From assembly GCF_007786455.1 (NCBI RefSeq), contig NZ_VNJK01000001.1:854476-918475 (forward strand): a stretch of DNA of 64,000 nucleotides, in the 5' to 3' direction. Shown here piece by piece: positions 1 to 8,188 of the stretch. Each line of letters opens with the position of its first letter. Within the stretch, counting starts at the first letter, position 1. A program made the translations under genes and the position numbers. This stretch comes from Paenibacillus agilis (lineage in GTDB: Bacteria; Bacillota; Bacilli; Paenibacillales; Paenibacillaceae). Below the pieces are notes generated by a model. It saw only the letters and a list, made by a program, of their open reading frames with translations. It made no database searches and was not told where the DNA came from.

Positions 1-248
1 GCTTGTTTGCCGCGTTTGGCTTCTATTGCGATGAATACGTGGGCAGCAGATTTTTGCCGATCCAGCGCTTGCAGCAGCAAGGTAAGATTCGCGCTTGCTT
101 TCATTTCTACAATGACCGGTTGTTCGGGGAACTGTGGGTGAATGGCAACGAGATCGCAATGTCGTACTTCAGCACGGACCTCATACCCCAACTGCTCCCA
201 GTATTGTTTTAAAGGTGCATACAATTCGGTTTCTTGTCGTTTCGTCAT
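1..248 (-). CDS. DUF2161 family protein, partial (C-terminus beyond window)
   Basis: Reading the minus strand from the ATG at 248 gives an open frame that begins MTKRQETELYAPLKQYW and continues past base 1, so only the first 82 codons are present. The segment with CDLVAI, then VIVEMKAS and a later IEAKRG, resembles the DUF2161 family, which has a PD-(D/E)XK nuclease-like fold: an acidic residue followed by ExK. The family's function is not established. A GGGATG-type ribosome site lies just upstream. It is transcribed away from prkA. Confidence 0.75.
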   Translation of the reverse strand, partial: MTKRQETELYAPLKQYWEQLGYEVRAEVRHCDLVAIHPQFPEQPVIVEMKASANLTLLLQALDRQKSAAHVFIAIEAKRGKQ

Positions 249-589
249 TCTTCATCCCGTCCTTGTCTACTTCATGCGCAGCCTCCATGCCTTGCGCGAA
301 ACGCTCATAATCGCTACAAATTCCATTATATCACGATTCCTGTTAGCCAGCGTTTTAACCGTCTCGTTCTGCCTCCTAGAAGAGAATCTAACAATATTGT
401 CTCAGGCAAAATTGTTAGAAACTAATCCCACCTATGCGCATAGGTATGTAATACACTTTTCTTTTTAGGTTGCTGGTTCATTAGCGCGAGTCAATCCTCA
501 AGGTGGCACGCGCCTATTAATAACAACGACAGAAGTAAGATGGCGATGGAGGGCAGTGTTGTGAATCGGGAGCAATGGAGGTAAGAGGG
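249..589. other. Intergenic region between divergent DUF2161 gene and prkA
   Basis: No gene is supported here. It must hold the promoters of the leftward DUF2161 gene and of prkA. In B. subtilis prkA is a mother-cell sigma-E gene. The only sigma-E-like trace I see is a -10-like AATACACT at 450-457, without a convincing -35. The ribosome site for prkA is GGAGG around 573-579, ahead of the ATG at 590. Confidence 0.4.
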
Positions 590-1468
590 ATGGACATTTT
601 CAAGCGAATAGCTGAACACCGTACCGAGAGTGAACAGCTTAGCTGGACCGGTACGTTCAAAGAATACGTAGAACTGTTGCGACGCGACCCCGCTCCGGCG
701 ATGACCGCCCATGCAAGGGTGTATGAGATGATTTCTTCACATGGTGTGGAAGAAGTGAATGGGCATAAGCGTTACAAGTTTTTTGAACAAGAGATATTTG
801 GGCTGGATCGAGCGATTGAGAAGCTGGTGGAAGAATACTTTCACTCCGCAGCGAAACGGCTGGATGTACGCAAGCGGATTCTATTGCTAATGGGGCCAGT
901 GAGTGGAGGAAAATCGACACTTGTCACGATGCTAAAACGCGGCTTGGAGCAATATTCACGGCAAGAGCGAGGCGCTGTATATGCGATCAAAGGCTGCCCT
1001 ATGCATGAAGAAGCCTTGCATCTCGTACCGAATGAGCTGCGGCCAGAAGTAGAGAAAGCACTTGGTGTTCGGATTGAGGGCAATTTATGCCCATCGTGCC
1101 AAATGCGTCTCCGTACCGAATATAATGGAGAAATTGAAAATGTATTAGTTGAGCGGGTGCTGATCTCGGAAGAAAATCGTATTGGTATCGGGACATTTAG
1201 TCCGTCTGATCCGAAGTCGCAGGATATTGCGGATTTGACGGGAAGTATCGACTTCTCGACGATTACCGAATACGGTTCAGAATCTGATCCACGAGCCTAT
1301 CGTTTCGACGGTGAACTGAATAAAGCCAACCGGGGTGTCATGGAGTTCCAGGAGATGTTAAAGTGCGATGAGAAATTTCTTTGGAACTTGCTTTCCTTAA
1401 CGCAAGAGGGCAATTTTAAGGCAGGAAGATTCGCTTTGATCTCTGCGGATGAACCTAGTATATACTGA
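590..1468 (+). CDS. prkA: PrkA, N-terminal fragment (gene interrupted by prophage)
   Basis: PrkA is a AAA+ protein called a serine protein kinase in Bacillus and linked to sporulation. This fragment starts MDIFKRIAEHRTESEQLSW. The in-frame ATG at 575 overlaps the ribosome site, so the ATG at 590 is preferred. It carries the P-loop GPVSGGKST near residues 101-109 and the conserved GIGTFSPSDPKSQDIADLTG block near 205. True homology stops at SADE (codon 288). The last few codons, PSIY and a stop, come from phage DNA. The rest of the gene resumes at 54730. The fragment keeps Walker A but lacks the C-terminal half. Confidence 0.95.
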   Translation: MDIFKRIAEHRTESEQLSWTGTFKEYVELLRRDPAPAMTAHARVYEMISSHGVEEVNGHKRYKFFEQEIFGLDRAIEKLVEEYFHSAAKRLDVRKRILLLMGPVSGGKSTLVTMLKRGLEQYSRQERGAVYAIKGCPMHEEALHLVPNELRPEVEKALGVRIEGNLCPSCQMRLRTEYNGEIENVLVERVLISEENRIGIGTFSPSDPKSQDIADLTGSIDFSTITEYGSESDPRAYRFDGELNKANRGVMEFQEMLKCDEKFLWNLLSLTQEGNFKAGRFALISADEPSIY

Positions 1469-1472
1469 TAAG
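1441..1472. other. attL: left prophage junction in prkA
   Basis: Host prkA sequence ends with CTCTGCGGATGA. The crossover core shared with attR is ATGA at 1449-1452. On the phage side the arm TACTGATAA at 1463-1471 is the reverse complement of TTATCAGTA at 54711-54719 in attR. The exact crossover dinucleotide within ATGA cannot be fixed from sequence alone. Confidence 0.9.
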
Positions 1473-1560
1473 ACCAAAAGAAGAACCGAATAGCTCAAAT
1501 TAAGCTAGGCCTTACAGTTAAACGGGTTACGAAAGCAATATATAAAAACGCGGGGTTTTA

Positions 1561-1624
1561 GGTGAGGGGTACTTGATACGAAAATGGACAAGCACCAGCC
1601 GAGTTTCGAAAAGCACCCCTCACC
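1561..1624. repeat. 10-bp perfect inverted repeat with 44-nt loop inside attL
   Basis: GGTGAGGGGT at 1561-1570 pairs with ACCCCTCACC at 1615-1624. Inside the loop CGAAA can pair with TTTCG, extending the fold. It lies in the 340-base gene-free stretch between attL and the sigma-like gene. It could be a structured RNA, a transcription barrier or a protein-binding site. No T-tract follows it, so it is not a classical terminator. Confidence 0.6.
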
Positions 1625-1635
1625 GAAATACTCCA

Positions 1636-1778
1636 GCAGTTATATATTCTTAAACCCTTAAGTACTTAATTAACTACTACTAATAAACACTTATATTATA
1701 TAAATATTTATTATTGATTATTTATTATTTATATATAGTTATTATTTTTACTAAGGTACTTACATATTTTACTAGGGG
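1636..1778. other. AT-rich island upstream of the sigma-like gene
   Basis: A stretch made almost only of A and T, with short repeated words such as TTATTATT and TATATATAG. No gene is supported. It probably holds the promoter of the regulator at 1789 or acts as an easily melted element. A second island of similar composition is at 30100-30200. Confidence 0.5.
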
Positions 1779-1788
1779 AGTGTTGTTT

Positions 1789-2175
1789 GTGCTTAAAATA
1801 GAGGGGTTTGTATCTAAAAAGAATATCCGCCGCTTGTTGGAAAATTACCATACGCTGGAGACCGGCGACCAGATGCCTAACCCGGACGCTGCGCCGCAGA
1901 ATGGCGGGCCAAAGGCTTATGACGGTGTAAGTGGTGGCCGGCTGAATAAGATCATGCTGGATAATGCTATCGCGGAGCTGTCGCCGTTTATGCGGGCTGT
2001 AGTAAAGTGCAGGTGGACGCGGCAGCTGCCGGTTAAAGATACGGTTAAAATGCTGGGGATATCGAAGTCGGTTTATTATAACCGTTGCGACCTGGCTATC
2101 GAGCAGCTTTACATTCAGGTGAACGGAAAGGCAGCTGGAATACAGGCCTTATATGACCGAATCGCTAGGGGTTGA
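1789..2175 (+). CDS. Sigma-70 region 4-like phage transcription regulator (ArpU/Xpf-like)
   Basis: About 128 residues when read from the GTG at 1789, 8 nt after AGGGGAG; upstream in-frame starts fall in the AT-rich island. The C-terminal half (LSPFMRAVVKCRWTRQLPVK, then a helix-turn-helix around VKMLGISKSVYYNRCDLAIEQL) resembles sigma region 4, as in ArpU- and Xpf-type late regulators found just before terminase genes. It probably activates the late operon, whose promoter overlaps its stop codon. An antitermination role is also possible because a structured leader and terminator follow. Function is inferred from domain and position. Confidence 0.7.
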   Translation: MLKIEGFVSKKNIRRLLENYHTLETGDQMPNPDAAPQNGGPKAYDGVSGGRLNKIMLDNAIAELSPFMRAVVKCRWTRQLPVKDTVKMLGISKSVYYNRCDLAIEQLYIQVNGKAAGIQALYDRIARG

Positions 2176-2200
2176 CAAAATGCGCTCAAAATCGTATATT
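2172..2200 (+). promoter_or_regulatory. Sigma-A-type promoter of the late operon/leader RNA
   Basis: TTGACA (2172-2177), 17-bp spacer, TATATT (2195-2200). The -35 overlaps the stop codon of the sigma-like gene. Transcription would start near 2207 and run into the structured leader. Confidence 0.75.
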
Positions 2201-2206
2201 TTAGGT

Positions 2207-2356
2207 AAGATGCATTACTTGTGCTTAGAGGATGAAGCACAAGCTGGGGGCGGAAACGGTATTTCCAGAGGCTGACCCCTGATTTTCGGAACAGAATCCA
2301 TAAGTAAAGAAGTTTTTACTTCTCAATTCCGCCGGCCTACTTAGGTCGGCTTTTCT
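2207..2356 (+). ncRNA. Structured leader or small RNA ending in an intrinsic terminator
   Basis: About 150 nt from the predicted start to the terminator, with no plausible gene. Four helices are visible. A 9-bp stem pairs CTTGTGCTT (2218) with AAGCACAAG (2235), loop AGAGGATG. GGGG/CCCC (2246/2276) encloses GGAAA/TTTCC (2252/2262). A 6-bp hairpin pairs AGAAGT with ACTTCT (2308-2323). The last helix is the terminator. It may be a free-standing small RNA, an attenuator of the late operon, an antitermination signal or a packaging-related RNA; no known family is assigned. Confidence 0.6.
2331..2356 (+). terminator. Intrinsic terminator ahead of terS
   Basis: GCCGGCCTA (2331-2339) pairs with TAGGTCGGC (2342-2350), one G-T pair, followed by TTTTC. 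It lies between the strong promoter at 2172 and the first late gene, so late transcription must read through it unless another promoter exists. Confidence 0.75.
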
Positions 2357-2382
2357 ATTTTCTAGACAAGGGGGCGCGAGTT

Positions 2383-3285
2383 TTGACCGACGAACAGACT
2401 ACGCCGGCAACTGCGCTGGACCCGTACGACATGAACGCCAAACGGCAGCTGCACAAGAAAGCCGACGAAAAGAACCGCTTAGAATCGCGCAGAGGAAAAA
2501 CGGTATTGTGTTGTGGAGCAAATAAGCCCATTAAGAAAGGCGGCGGCTTCTGCAAGGCGTTAGCTGGTACGGGTACGGATCACCCAGGCTATGGCCGGTG
2601 TAAATATTGCGGCGGTATGAATACGGGGCCGAAGACAGCGGCAGGAAAGGCAGCCGTTAGCCAAAACGCCAGAAAGCACGGTTTCTACAGCAAGGCGATA
2701 AGCCCGGAGGAACGGGAAGTATACGAAGAACAGCTAGAAGAGGCTAGCCTAGGCTTACAGCATGAAATCTACATGCTAAAGGCTAAAATACTAGTGTACT
2801 TATCACGCTGGCGGCGCAGATGGGACCGTTTCTATAAGGCCAAATTAGCCGAAGAGTATGTAAAGTATAAATGCATGAATCCCGATTGTGGGGCCGTTCA
2901 TGTGTACGGGGAACTGGAAGTAAAGCCTGGTTACTGTATTAGCGCCAAGTGCGGCGAAAAGCATTTGGAGGAAGTCGAACGCTGGGTAGCTGAACGTACC
3001 CCAGTAGAGGCCGAAGAATACGCTGATAGACAGACTAAGGTCTATTTCACAGATGGGGAAAACGGGCGAAGCTATTACCATGCTGGAAGCCTGGAAGACC
3101 GCACCCTGGACAGGGCCCTAAACACTTTAGGCCGGCTTATCGAAAAGCATGCCCGTTTAACGCAAGATTCTGGCGACGATCTACTGACGTCTATCAATAA
3201 GGAGCTACAGGCAGCTAGCCAGGGCAAAGTATCCGTAAGCTGGGGCGGTAAGCCGCAGGCAAGAACGGAAAGCCCTGCAGAATAG
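2383..3285 (+). CDS. Terminase small subunit-like protein
   Basis: 300 residues from a TTG start preceded by AAGGGGGCG. The central segment has GTGTDHPGYGRCKYCGG followed by GPKTAAGKAAVSQNARKHG and FYS, a pattern common in small terminase or terminase-associated proteins. CxxC pairs near residues 69-72 and 166-171 suggest zinc binding. It lies just upstream of the large terminase gene, so it most likely recognises phage DNA for packaging. It is longer than typical TerS (about 150-200), so extra domains are likely. Confidence 0.65.
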   Translation: MTDEQTTPATALDPYDMNAKRQLHKKADEKNRLESRRGKTVLCCGANKPIKKGGGFCKALAGTGTDHPGYGRCKYCGGMNTGPKTAAGKAAVSQNARKHGFYSKAISPEEREVYEEQLEEASLGLQHEIYMLKAKILVYLSRWRRRWDRFYKAKLAEEYVKYKCMNPDCGAVHVYGELEVKPGYCISAKCGEKHLEEVERWVAERTPVEAEEYADRQTKVYFTDGENGRSYYHAGSLEDRTLDRALNTLGRLIEKHARLTQDSGDDLLTSINKELQAASQGKVSVSWGGKPQARTESPAE

Positions 3286-3333
3286 GTATTGTTGTGCCTA
3301 TGGTGTTAACTGAGTGTAATAATAGCGATTTTT

Positions 3334-3349
3334 GTTACCTGAAAGTAAT
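3334..3349. promoter_or_regulatory. Possible repressor operator copy inside late operon
   Basis: GTTAC-CTGAAA-GTAAT matches 9 of 10 arm positions of the GTTAC-N6-GTAAC operator found at the immunity region. It precedes the small gene at 3376, but I see no good promoter around it. A chance match is possible. Confidence 0.3.
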
Positions 3350-3375
3350 TGCTTCTACAGAAAGGAGAAAGGGAC

Positions 3376-3552
3376 ATGACACATGTTGTACAGCACCCCA
3401 ATAACGAATTATGGGCCGGGCGTTTGGTAATGGTATTAGGCAAGGAGTTCGTTATAGTAAGTGTATGTATGGATGGCAGCTTGATTCTGGAACCTAAAGA
3501 GTTATACGGCACTGCGGAAAGCCTAACACCTGGGGAAGTGATACAAGCATGA
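3376..3552 (+). CDS. Small phage protein between terminase subunits
   Basis: 58 residues, beginning MTHVVQHPNNELWAGRLVM, with ribosome site AAAGGAGAAAGG. The sequence looks like a small beta-rich domain. Its last four bases overlap the ATG of terL (ATGA), so the two are translationally coupled. The family is not recognised; a packaging accessory role is only suggested by position. Confidence 0.65.
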   Translation: MTHVVQHPNNELWAGRLVMVLGKEFVIVSVCMDGSLILEPKELYGTAESLTPGEVIQA

Positions 3553-5243
3553 TCGACGGAAGTAGCGCCTATCAGCTTGTCGAATACGACTACAGGGAAG
3601 ACGTAGACCCTATAAGTGGGGCACCTACAATGACTGCCGTACCAAGAACGGTACAGGAAGCCAAGGAAGGCGTACCATACAACACAATAAAAGACCTGGG
3701 CGAAATCTTTCTGCGTGAGAACTTACGAGAAGCCTGGCGGCTGCTAAGACGTAATGATCCTTTCGACTATCAGCTGGAAGTAGTAGACGCTATTATCTAT
3801 TCATGCCTGGCTGCCCAGGGGTGGCAGTTTACCGTTATGCAGACCCGGCAAAGTGGGAAGAACGAAGAATCAGCCTTTATAGAGCAGTACTTACTGTTAT
3901 ATGGCTGGTATCACGGTATTCCAGTATCAGGCGTAAAGTTTGCCCCAGTACATAAGCCGCAGGTACAGGCTAGTATGGACAGGCTAGAGGGAGCCGACGC
4001 CCCGGACGCTGGGGGCATGGCAGGCAGCATATTAACGAAGAAGCTTTACCGTAAATCTGACGGCTACAAGTACCATATAGGTAAGCCAAGGGATTCGAAT
4101 AAGTGGGCGTTCCTTTCTATCAACCCTACAGCTAATGTGGCTTCGCAGACAGCTTTTACATTGCTGGAGGGTGACGAAGCCCAGGACATAGATAGCGCCA
4201 AATGGGAACGTGACGCGCAGCCTATGGGAAGCTTTAAAAATGCGACAACCGTTTTCTGGGGTGTAGCTTGGACAAAGGAAAGCCATATATACAAGGCCAT
4301 GCAGCAAAGCTATGAAATGGAGAAGCGCCTAGAAGATGATCTAGGGTATAGGCCTAAGCTAGTATTTAAGATCGACGCCCATAGAGTTATAGCTTCTGGT
4401 AACGACAGCTATAAAAAGGCCTTCGAAAACCAGGTAGCCCGTCTAGGGGTTAACCATATAGCTATCCAGACCCAGTACCTGCTTAACTTTGTGGACAGTA
4501 TCGGGCGGTACTTTGACGAAGAACAACTAAAGTTGATATTTGCGGATAGTCCATATGACATGCGACAAGGACCCAAGCCAGGCAGCCGGTATGCGTTTGC
4601 TATTGACGTAGCAGGTCAAGAGGAAAATCCCACAGGCCAGCAAGAGGTAGAGGCAGGAAAGCATAAGCGAGACGCTACACAGCTGGTAATAGGGGAGCTT
4701 ATGCCAGATGGTGTACTAGTTCCTGTTTGCTTCTACCAGTGGGTAGGGCGTGGGCATACAGAGCAGCGCAGCCAGATAAAAACGATACTCAAGCACTGGG
4801 GTACGGTAGGCGGGGTATGTGACGCTACAGGGATCGGGGAACCTCTTGCCTATTGGCTGATTGAGCAGCTGCCGGATATGCTTATAGAAGCCTATAAGTT
4901 CAAGGCAGAAGGTGACGAGAATAAGAGCAAGCTGGGTTATCTGGTATATGCTACAGTTCAGGCGGGCATGTTCAAGATGCCCAAAAGGCCGATAAGCGAC
5001 TTACAGCAAGGTGACTTATGGGACGAAGCAAAATACCAGCTGGAACACCTGGTACGGGAAGCACGTAAGGCACAAAAGATAAACTACCATGTACCACGAA
5101 ATGCAAAACCAAGGAAGCCAGGCCACGTACCGCATGATGACGTGGCACTGGCTATTTTTATGCTTATACGTGCAGCCTGGGGCATCAAAGACCCGGATAA
5201 ATGGAAAGCTTCGGCCTTTAACCGGGCTGATATAGGCGGCTGA
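3549..5243 (+). CDS. terL: Terminase large subunit (packaging ATPase/nuclease)
   Basis: 564 residues. The ATPase domain has a variant Walker A, TRQSGKNE, near residue 99 and a Walker B, LLEGDEAQD, near 206. The C-terminal RNase H-like nuclease domain has acidic positions in AFAIDVAG (about 350), CDATGIGE (about 425) and HDDVALAIF (about 530). This is the motor that pumps DNA into the prohead and cuts the concatemer. Length and motif spacing fit full-length TerL. It is coupled to the upstream small gene and followed by the portal gene. Confidence 0.92.
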   Translation: MIDGSSAYQLVEYDYREDVDPISGAPTMTAVPRTVQEAKEGVPYNTIKDLGEIFLRENLREAWRLLRRNDPFDYQLEVVDAIIYSCLAAQGWQFTVMQTRQSGKNEESAFIEQYLLLYGWYHGIPVSGVKFAPVHKPQVQASMDRLEGADAPDAGGMAGSILTKKLYRKSDGYKYHIGKPRDSNKWAFLSINPTANVASQTAFTLLEGDEAQDIDSAKWERDAQPMGSFKNATTVFWGVAWTKESHIYKAMQQSYEMEKRLEDDLGYRPKLVFKIDAHRVIASGNDSYKKAFENQVARLGVNHIAIQTQYLLNFVDSIGRYFDEEQLKLIFADSPYDMRQGPKPGSRYAFAIDVAGQEENPTGQQEVEAGKHKRDATQLVIGELMPDGVLVPVCFYQWVGRGHTEQRSQIKTILKHWGTVGGVCDATGIGEPLAYWLIEQLPDMLIEAYKFKAEGDENKSKLGYLVYATVQAGMFKMPKRPISDLQQGDLWDEAKYQLEHLVREARKAQKINYHVPRNAKPRKPGHVPHDDVALAIFMLIRAAWGIKDPDKWKASAFNRADIGG

Positions 5244-5262
5244 TATTGAAAGGGGTGGCGAA

Positions 5263-6885
5263 GTGGCCGTAGTAAACAAGATACCGCAGTTGTTAGATAT
5301 ACACGCTACGTTGACCGAAGCCCAGGCAGCCGCCGAAGCCTGGGTAACGACGAATAGCGCCTGGCTTGCTAAGTTGCTTAAGGATCACCAGGAGCTAATA
5401 AAGACGCAAAACGTGGAACTTTACCAGGCAACATATGACGGCGAGCTGGAAGAGGTCGAAAACCGCGACAAAAGCCGCGGGGACGATGTTAATCATAAGA
5501 TAATGGCTAGTATGGCACAGCTAGTAGTGGACACACCTGTAGATTACCTACTAGGTAAGCCTATTGTTTGGTCATTTAAGGACCCGAAGCAAGTCGGTGC
5601 AGATACAGCCACAATGGAAGACTACCGCAAAGAGCTGCTGCAGCTGCTAGAAACGGAAGATGCACAGCGCGTATTACGTGAAACACTTACCCAGGGAGGG
5701 GTAGCCGGTGTATCGTCTGTAATAGGCTGGGTGGATGAATCGGGGAAGATTGACTATGAAGAATTCCCCTATCAGGAAATCGTACCTGTATTCGATACAC
5801 GGGGGCGCCTACGCCTGGTAGTACGTTTCTACTTAGTAGATAATGCGGAACCTGACGCGGCACAGGAAGACTTCCGTTACAAAGCTGAAATATACGATAA
5901 CCGGTATATAACGTCTGTTACAGCGGACGAAAGCGGCGAGTCATACAGCTTAGACAATGACGAAGGCCTGGCCGTAATTGACCATAAGGCGGGCCGTATC
6001 CCTGTCGCTGTATTCCTTAATGGTACACCAGCACGGTACAGTGAACGTAAAAAGAAAGCCGGGGTTAGTGACTTGGCGGGTGGTATTCTAAGCCTGGTAA
6101 ACGAGTACGCCCACAGCATGAGCGACAAGGCGAACGCTGTAGACCGTATGCAGGACCAACTGTTGAAATTGATAGGCGTCCAATTGGGTAATCAGAAAAG
6201 CGGAGAAGCCGAAGTACTGGCCATGAGGAAGGCGCGAGCAATTGCCCTAAAGAATGAAAACGCTAATGCGGAGTACATTTCTCCATCGCAAGAAGACACG
6301 GCAGTAGAAAATCACCTTAACCGCACTAGGGACACGATACACGAAATGGCTTTCGTGCCTAAGCTATCTGACCTTTCCGGGGCTACAGCTACAGAAATTA
6401 AGGTAAAGTACTCAGGTTTAGACATAAAGGCGGGTAAAAAGGAAACATATTTTAAAAGTGCAATCAAGCAGCTGCTGGCTATACTTACTGACTTCCTTAA
6501 TGCCCGAAAGCTTGCAGGTAATGGCCAATTACCCCAGGGTTATCAAGATAAGCTACAGGACCCTGCAGCAAATGGTCTGTACGATAGTGAATGGGTAGAG
6601 TTTACGCTTAACCGCAACTTACCGCAGAACTATCTGGAGATTGCCCAAATCGTAAGTCTGTTAACGGATAAGGTGCCGGATAGTTATTTGTACGAATTGC
6701 TTTGGTTTATACCTGACCCAAAGGCCGCCTTAGACGAAATGAAGGCGCAAAAAGATGCTGCATCCAAACGGACAAGCCAGGCAGGACTGGCAGCTATGGG
6801 ATTGGGTGGGGAATTCAGTAAAACTAACGTAACAGAAAATGAAGATGAAGACGGGGAAGAATCGGGCGAATCCAGGGAGGCGTAA
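5263..6885 (+). CDS. Portal protein (SPP1 gp6-like)
   Basis: 540 residues from GTG 5263 with site AAAGGGGTGG. The block KIMASMAQLVVDTPVDYLLG near residue 85 and the later LSDLSGATATEIKVKYSGLD are typical of the SPP1 gp6/YqbA portal family. The portal forms the dodecameric DNA channel at one capsid vertex and docks the terminase and connectors. The C-terminus is acidic. The order terL-portal-head morphogenesis is as in skin/PBSX-type phages. Confidence 0.92.
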   Translation: MAVVNKIPQLLDIHATLTEAQAAAEAWVTTNSAWLAKLLKDHQELIKTQNVELYQATYDGELEEVENRDKSRGDDVNHKIMASMAQLVVDTPVDYLLGKPIVWSFKDPKQVGADTATMEDYRKELLQLLETEDAQRVLRETLTQGGVAGVSSVIGWVDESGKIDYEEFPYQEIVPVFDTRGRLRLVVRFYLVDNAEPDAAQEDFRYKAEIYDNRYITSVTADESGESYSLDNDEGLAVIDHKAGRIPVAVFLNGTPARYSERKKKAGVSDLAGGILSLVNEYAHSMSDKANAVDRMQDQLLKLIGVQLGNQKSGEAEVLAMRKARAIALKNENANAEYISPSQEDTAVENHLNRTRDTIHEMAFVPKLSDLSGATATEIKVKYSGLDIKAGKKETYFKSAIKQLLAILTDFLNARKLAGNGQLPQGYQDKLQDPAANGLYDSEWVEFTLNRNLPQNYLEIAQIVSLLTDKVPDSYLYELLWFIPDPKAALDEMKAQKDAASKRTSQAGLAAMGLGGEFSKTNVTENEDEDGEESGESREA

Positions 6886-6888
6886 CTT

Positions 6889-8007
6889 ATGTCCCAAAAT
6901 CCGAAACCCCCAAAACGAACAAAGGCGAACAAGGCCCAGGAAAAAGCTGTTGTAGAACGCATGCAGCAGGACCTGGACGGCTATATAGACCGCTATAACG
7001 AAATCCTGGACCGGCGGCAGCAGCTGTTCGCCCAGGAAGTCCTGCCCTTCTGGCAGCAGGCGACATTTCGCATACTGCAGGAATTGAAGAAGCTGCATGC
7101 TGAACTGGTAGACGCGCAGCGCGTCCCGATTACCCAGGACCCGATAGACCCGGCAAAGTATCGGAACATGCAGCGCGAAATCGACCGGCTTACGATCCTG
7201 GCGCAGCAAATGGTAGCGCTGGCCCAGGCGGATATGCCCGAAAAAATGCGGCGTAACCTGGCCTATACGTATGCTGATAGCTATTACTTCCACGCCTGGG
7301 GGCTGGAACAGGCTACGCAGCTGGCTATCAACGTCCCGCAGCTTAACGCGGCCGGCGTTATGGGCGTGCTGGCGAATCCCTGGCTACCCGACGGCAATAC
7401 GTATAGCGACCGCATACGCGCGAATACGGCGTACCTGGCCGATAAAATGCGCGCCGGGATCGCCGATGCGGTAAATATGGGCTGGGATTGGAACAAAACG
7501 GCCCGCCATATCGAAGACATAGCCGGCGAAGGCTACCTTAACAGCGTACGTCTGGCCCGTACCGAGATAAACAGGGCCGCCAGCCAGGCAAGCAGCCATA
7601 TATTTATGCAGAACGCCGATATATTGGACGGCAAGCGCTGGAACGCTACGCTGGACGCCAGGACGGCACCGAAAGACGCCGCGAACGACCGCAAGGTATA
7701 CGACCTGGCGTACGATACGGCCGAAATGCCAGGGCGACCTGGCGAACGAATCCCGAACCATCCGAACTGCCGCTGCAAGTACAGCCCGGTAGTTTCCGGG
7801 GTAAAGGATCGGGTAAGGGAACGGATCGCCAGGGGCGCCGGCGACACGCCTAGCGAATTCGGCGAACGGACCTACGTAAAGGTAGCCGACTACCGAGAAT
7901 ACGCGAAGCAGCGCGGTATTGACCTGGACGAACGCTTACGAAACGACGACCCAGGCCGGTATTTGAATAACCAGGAACGCCGGGGGCTTCCCCAGCCGAC
8001 CTTCTAA
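6889..8007 (+). CDS. Minor head / SPP1 gp7-like head morphogenesis protein
   Basis: 372 residues. The signature near residues 222-300 includes LARTEINRAASQASS, then RWNATLDARTAP and the ending IPNHPNCRCKYSPVV, as in the Mu gpF/SPP1 gp7 domain. These proteins are minor capsid components associated with the portal. The gene is visibly richer in G and C than its neighbours, with frequent GCC, GCG and CGC codons, so it may have been swapped in from another phage. It is followed by a terminator hairpin. Confidence 0.85.
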   Translation: MSQNPKPPKRTKANKAQEKAVVERMQQDLDGYIDRYNEILDRRQQLFAQEVLPFWQQATFRILQELKKLHAELVDAQRVPITQDPIDPAKYRNMQREIDRLTILAQQMVALAQADMPEKMRRNLAYTYADSYYFHAWGLEQATQLAINVPQLNAAGVMGVLANPWLPDGNTYSDRIRANTAYLADKMRAGIADAVNMGWDWNKTARHIEDIAGEGYLNSVRLARTEINRAASQASSHIFMQNADILDGKRWNATLDARTAPKDAANDRKVYDLAYDTAEMPGRPGERIPNHPNCRCKYSPVVSGVKDRVRERIARGAGDTPSEFGERTYVKVADYREYAKQRGIDLDERLRNDDPGRYLNNQERRGLPQPTF

Positions 8008-8016
8008 ACAAAAGCG

Positions 8017-8048
8017 AAGGCGAGAAGGTAAAACTTCTTGCCTTTTTT
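8017..8048 (+). terminator. Terminator-like hairpin after the head morphogenesis gene
   Basis: AAGGCGAGAAG (8017-8027) pairs with CTTCTTGCCTT (8034-8044) with one mismatch, then a T-tract. It lies inside the late operon, so either it is leaky or antiterminated, or a new promoter follows. Confidence 0.75.
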
Positions 8049-8085
8049 CATGCAATGAAAGTATTCAGCTTATTACATGAAAAAG

Positions 8086-8101
8086 GGCGCCATATGGCAC
8101 C
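8086..8101. repeat. 16-bp near-perfect palindrome before the scaffold gene
   Basis: GGCGCCATATGGCACC is palindromic except for one base pair. It sits in a 180-base gap that otherwise shows no gene and only a weak TTGCAT/TATCGC promoter-like pair after it. It could be a protein-binding site or an RNA hairpin. Confidence 0.45.
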
Positions 8102-8188
8102 TTGCATATTAAGCGTTTTACCCGTATCGCATGGAAGAACGGGGCGCAGGGGTAGCAGCCCTTTAACTGCGGGAAAGGTTAGGTGTCT

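Noticed and set aside
142..468. 108-codon plus-strand frame at the window start
   Set aside because: It lies opposite the DUF2161 reading frame and in the promoter region; no ribosome site.
499..515. T-box-like AAGGTGGCACGCG before prkA
   Set aside because: It differs from the T-box core (AGGGTGGNACCGCG), and no specifier stem or terminator is visible; prkA is not an amino-acid gene.
6730..7293. 187-codon minus-strand frame across the portal/minor head boundary
   Set aside because: Overlaps two firmly assigned structural genes and lacks a ribosome site.
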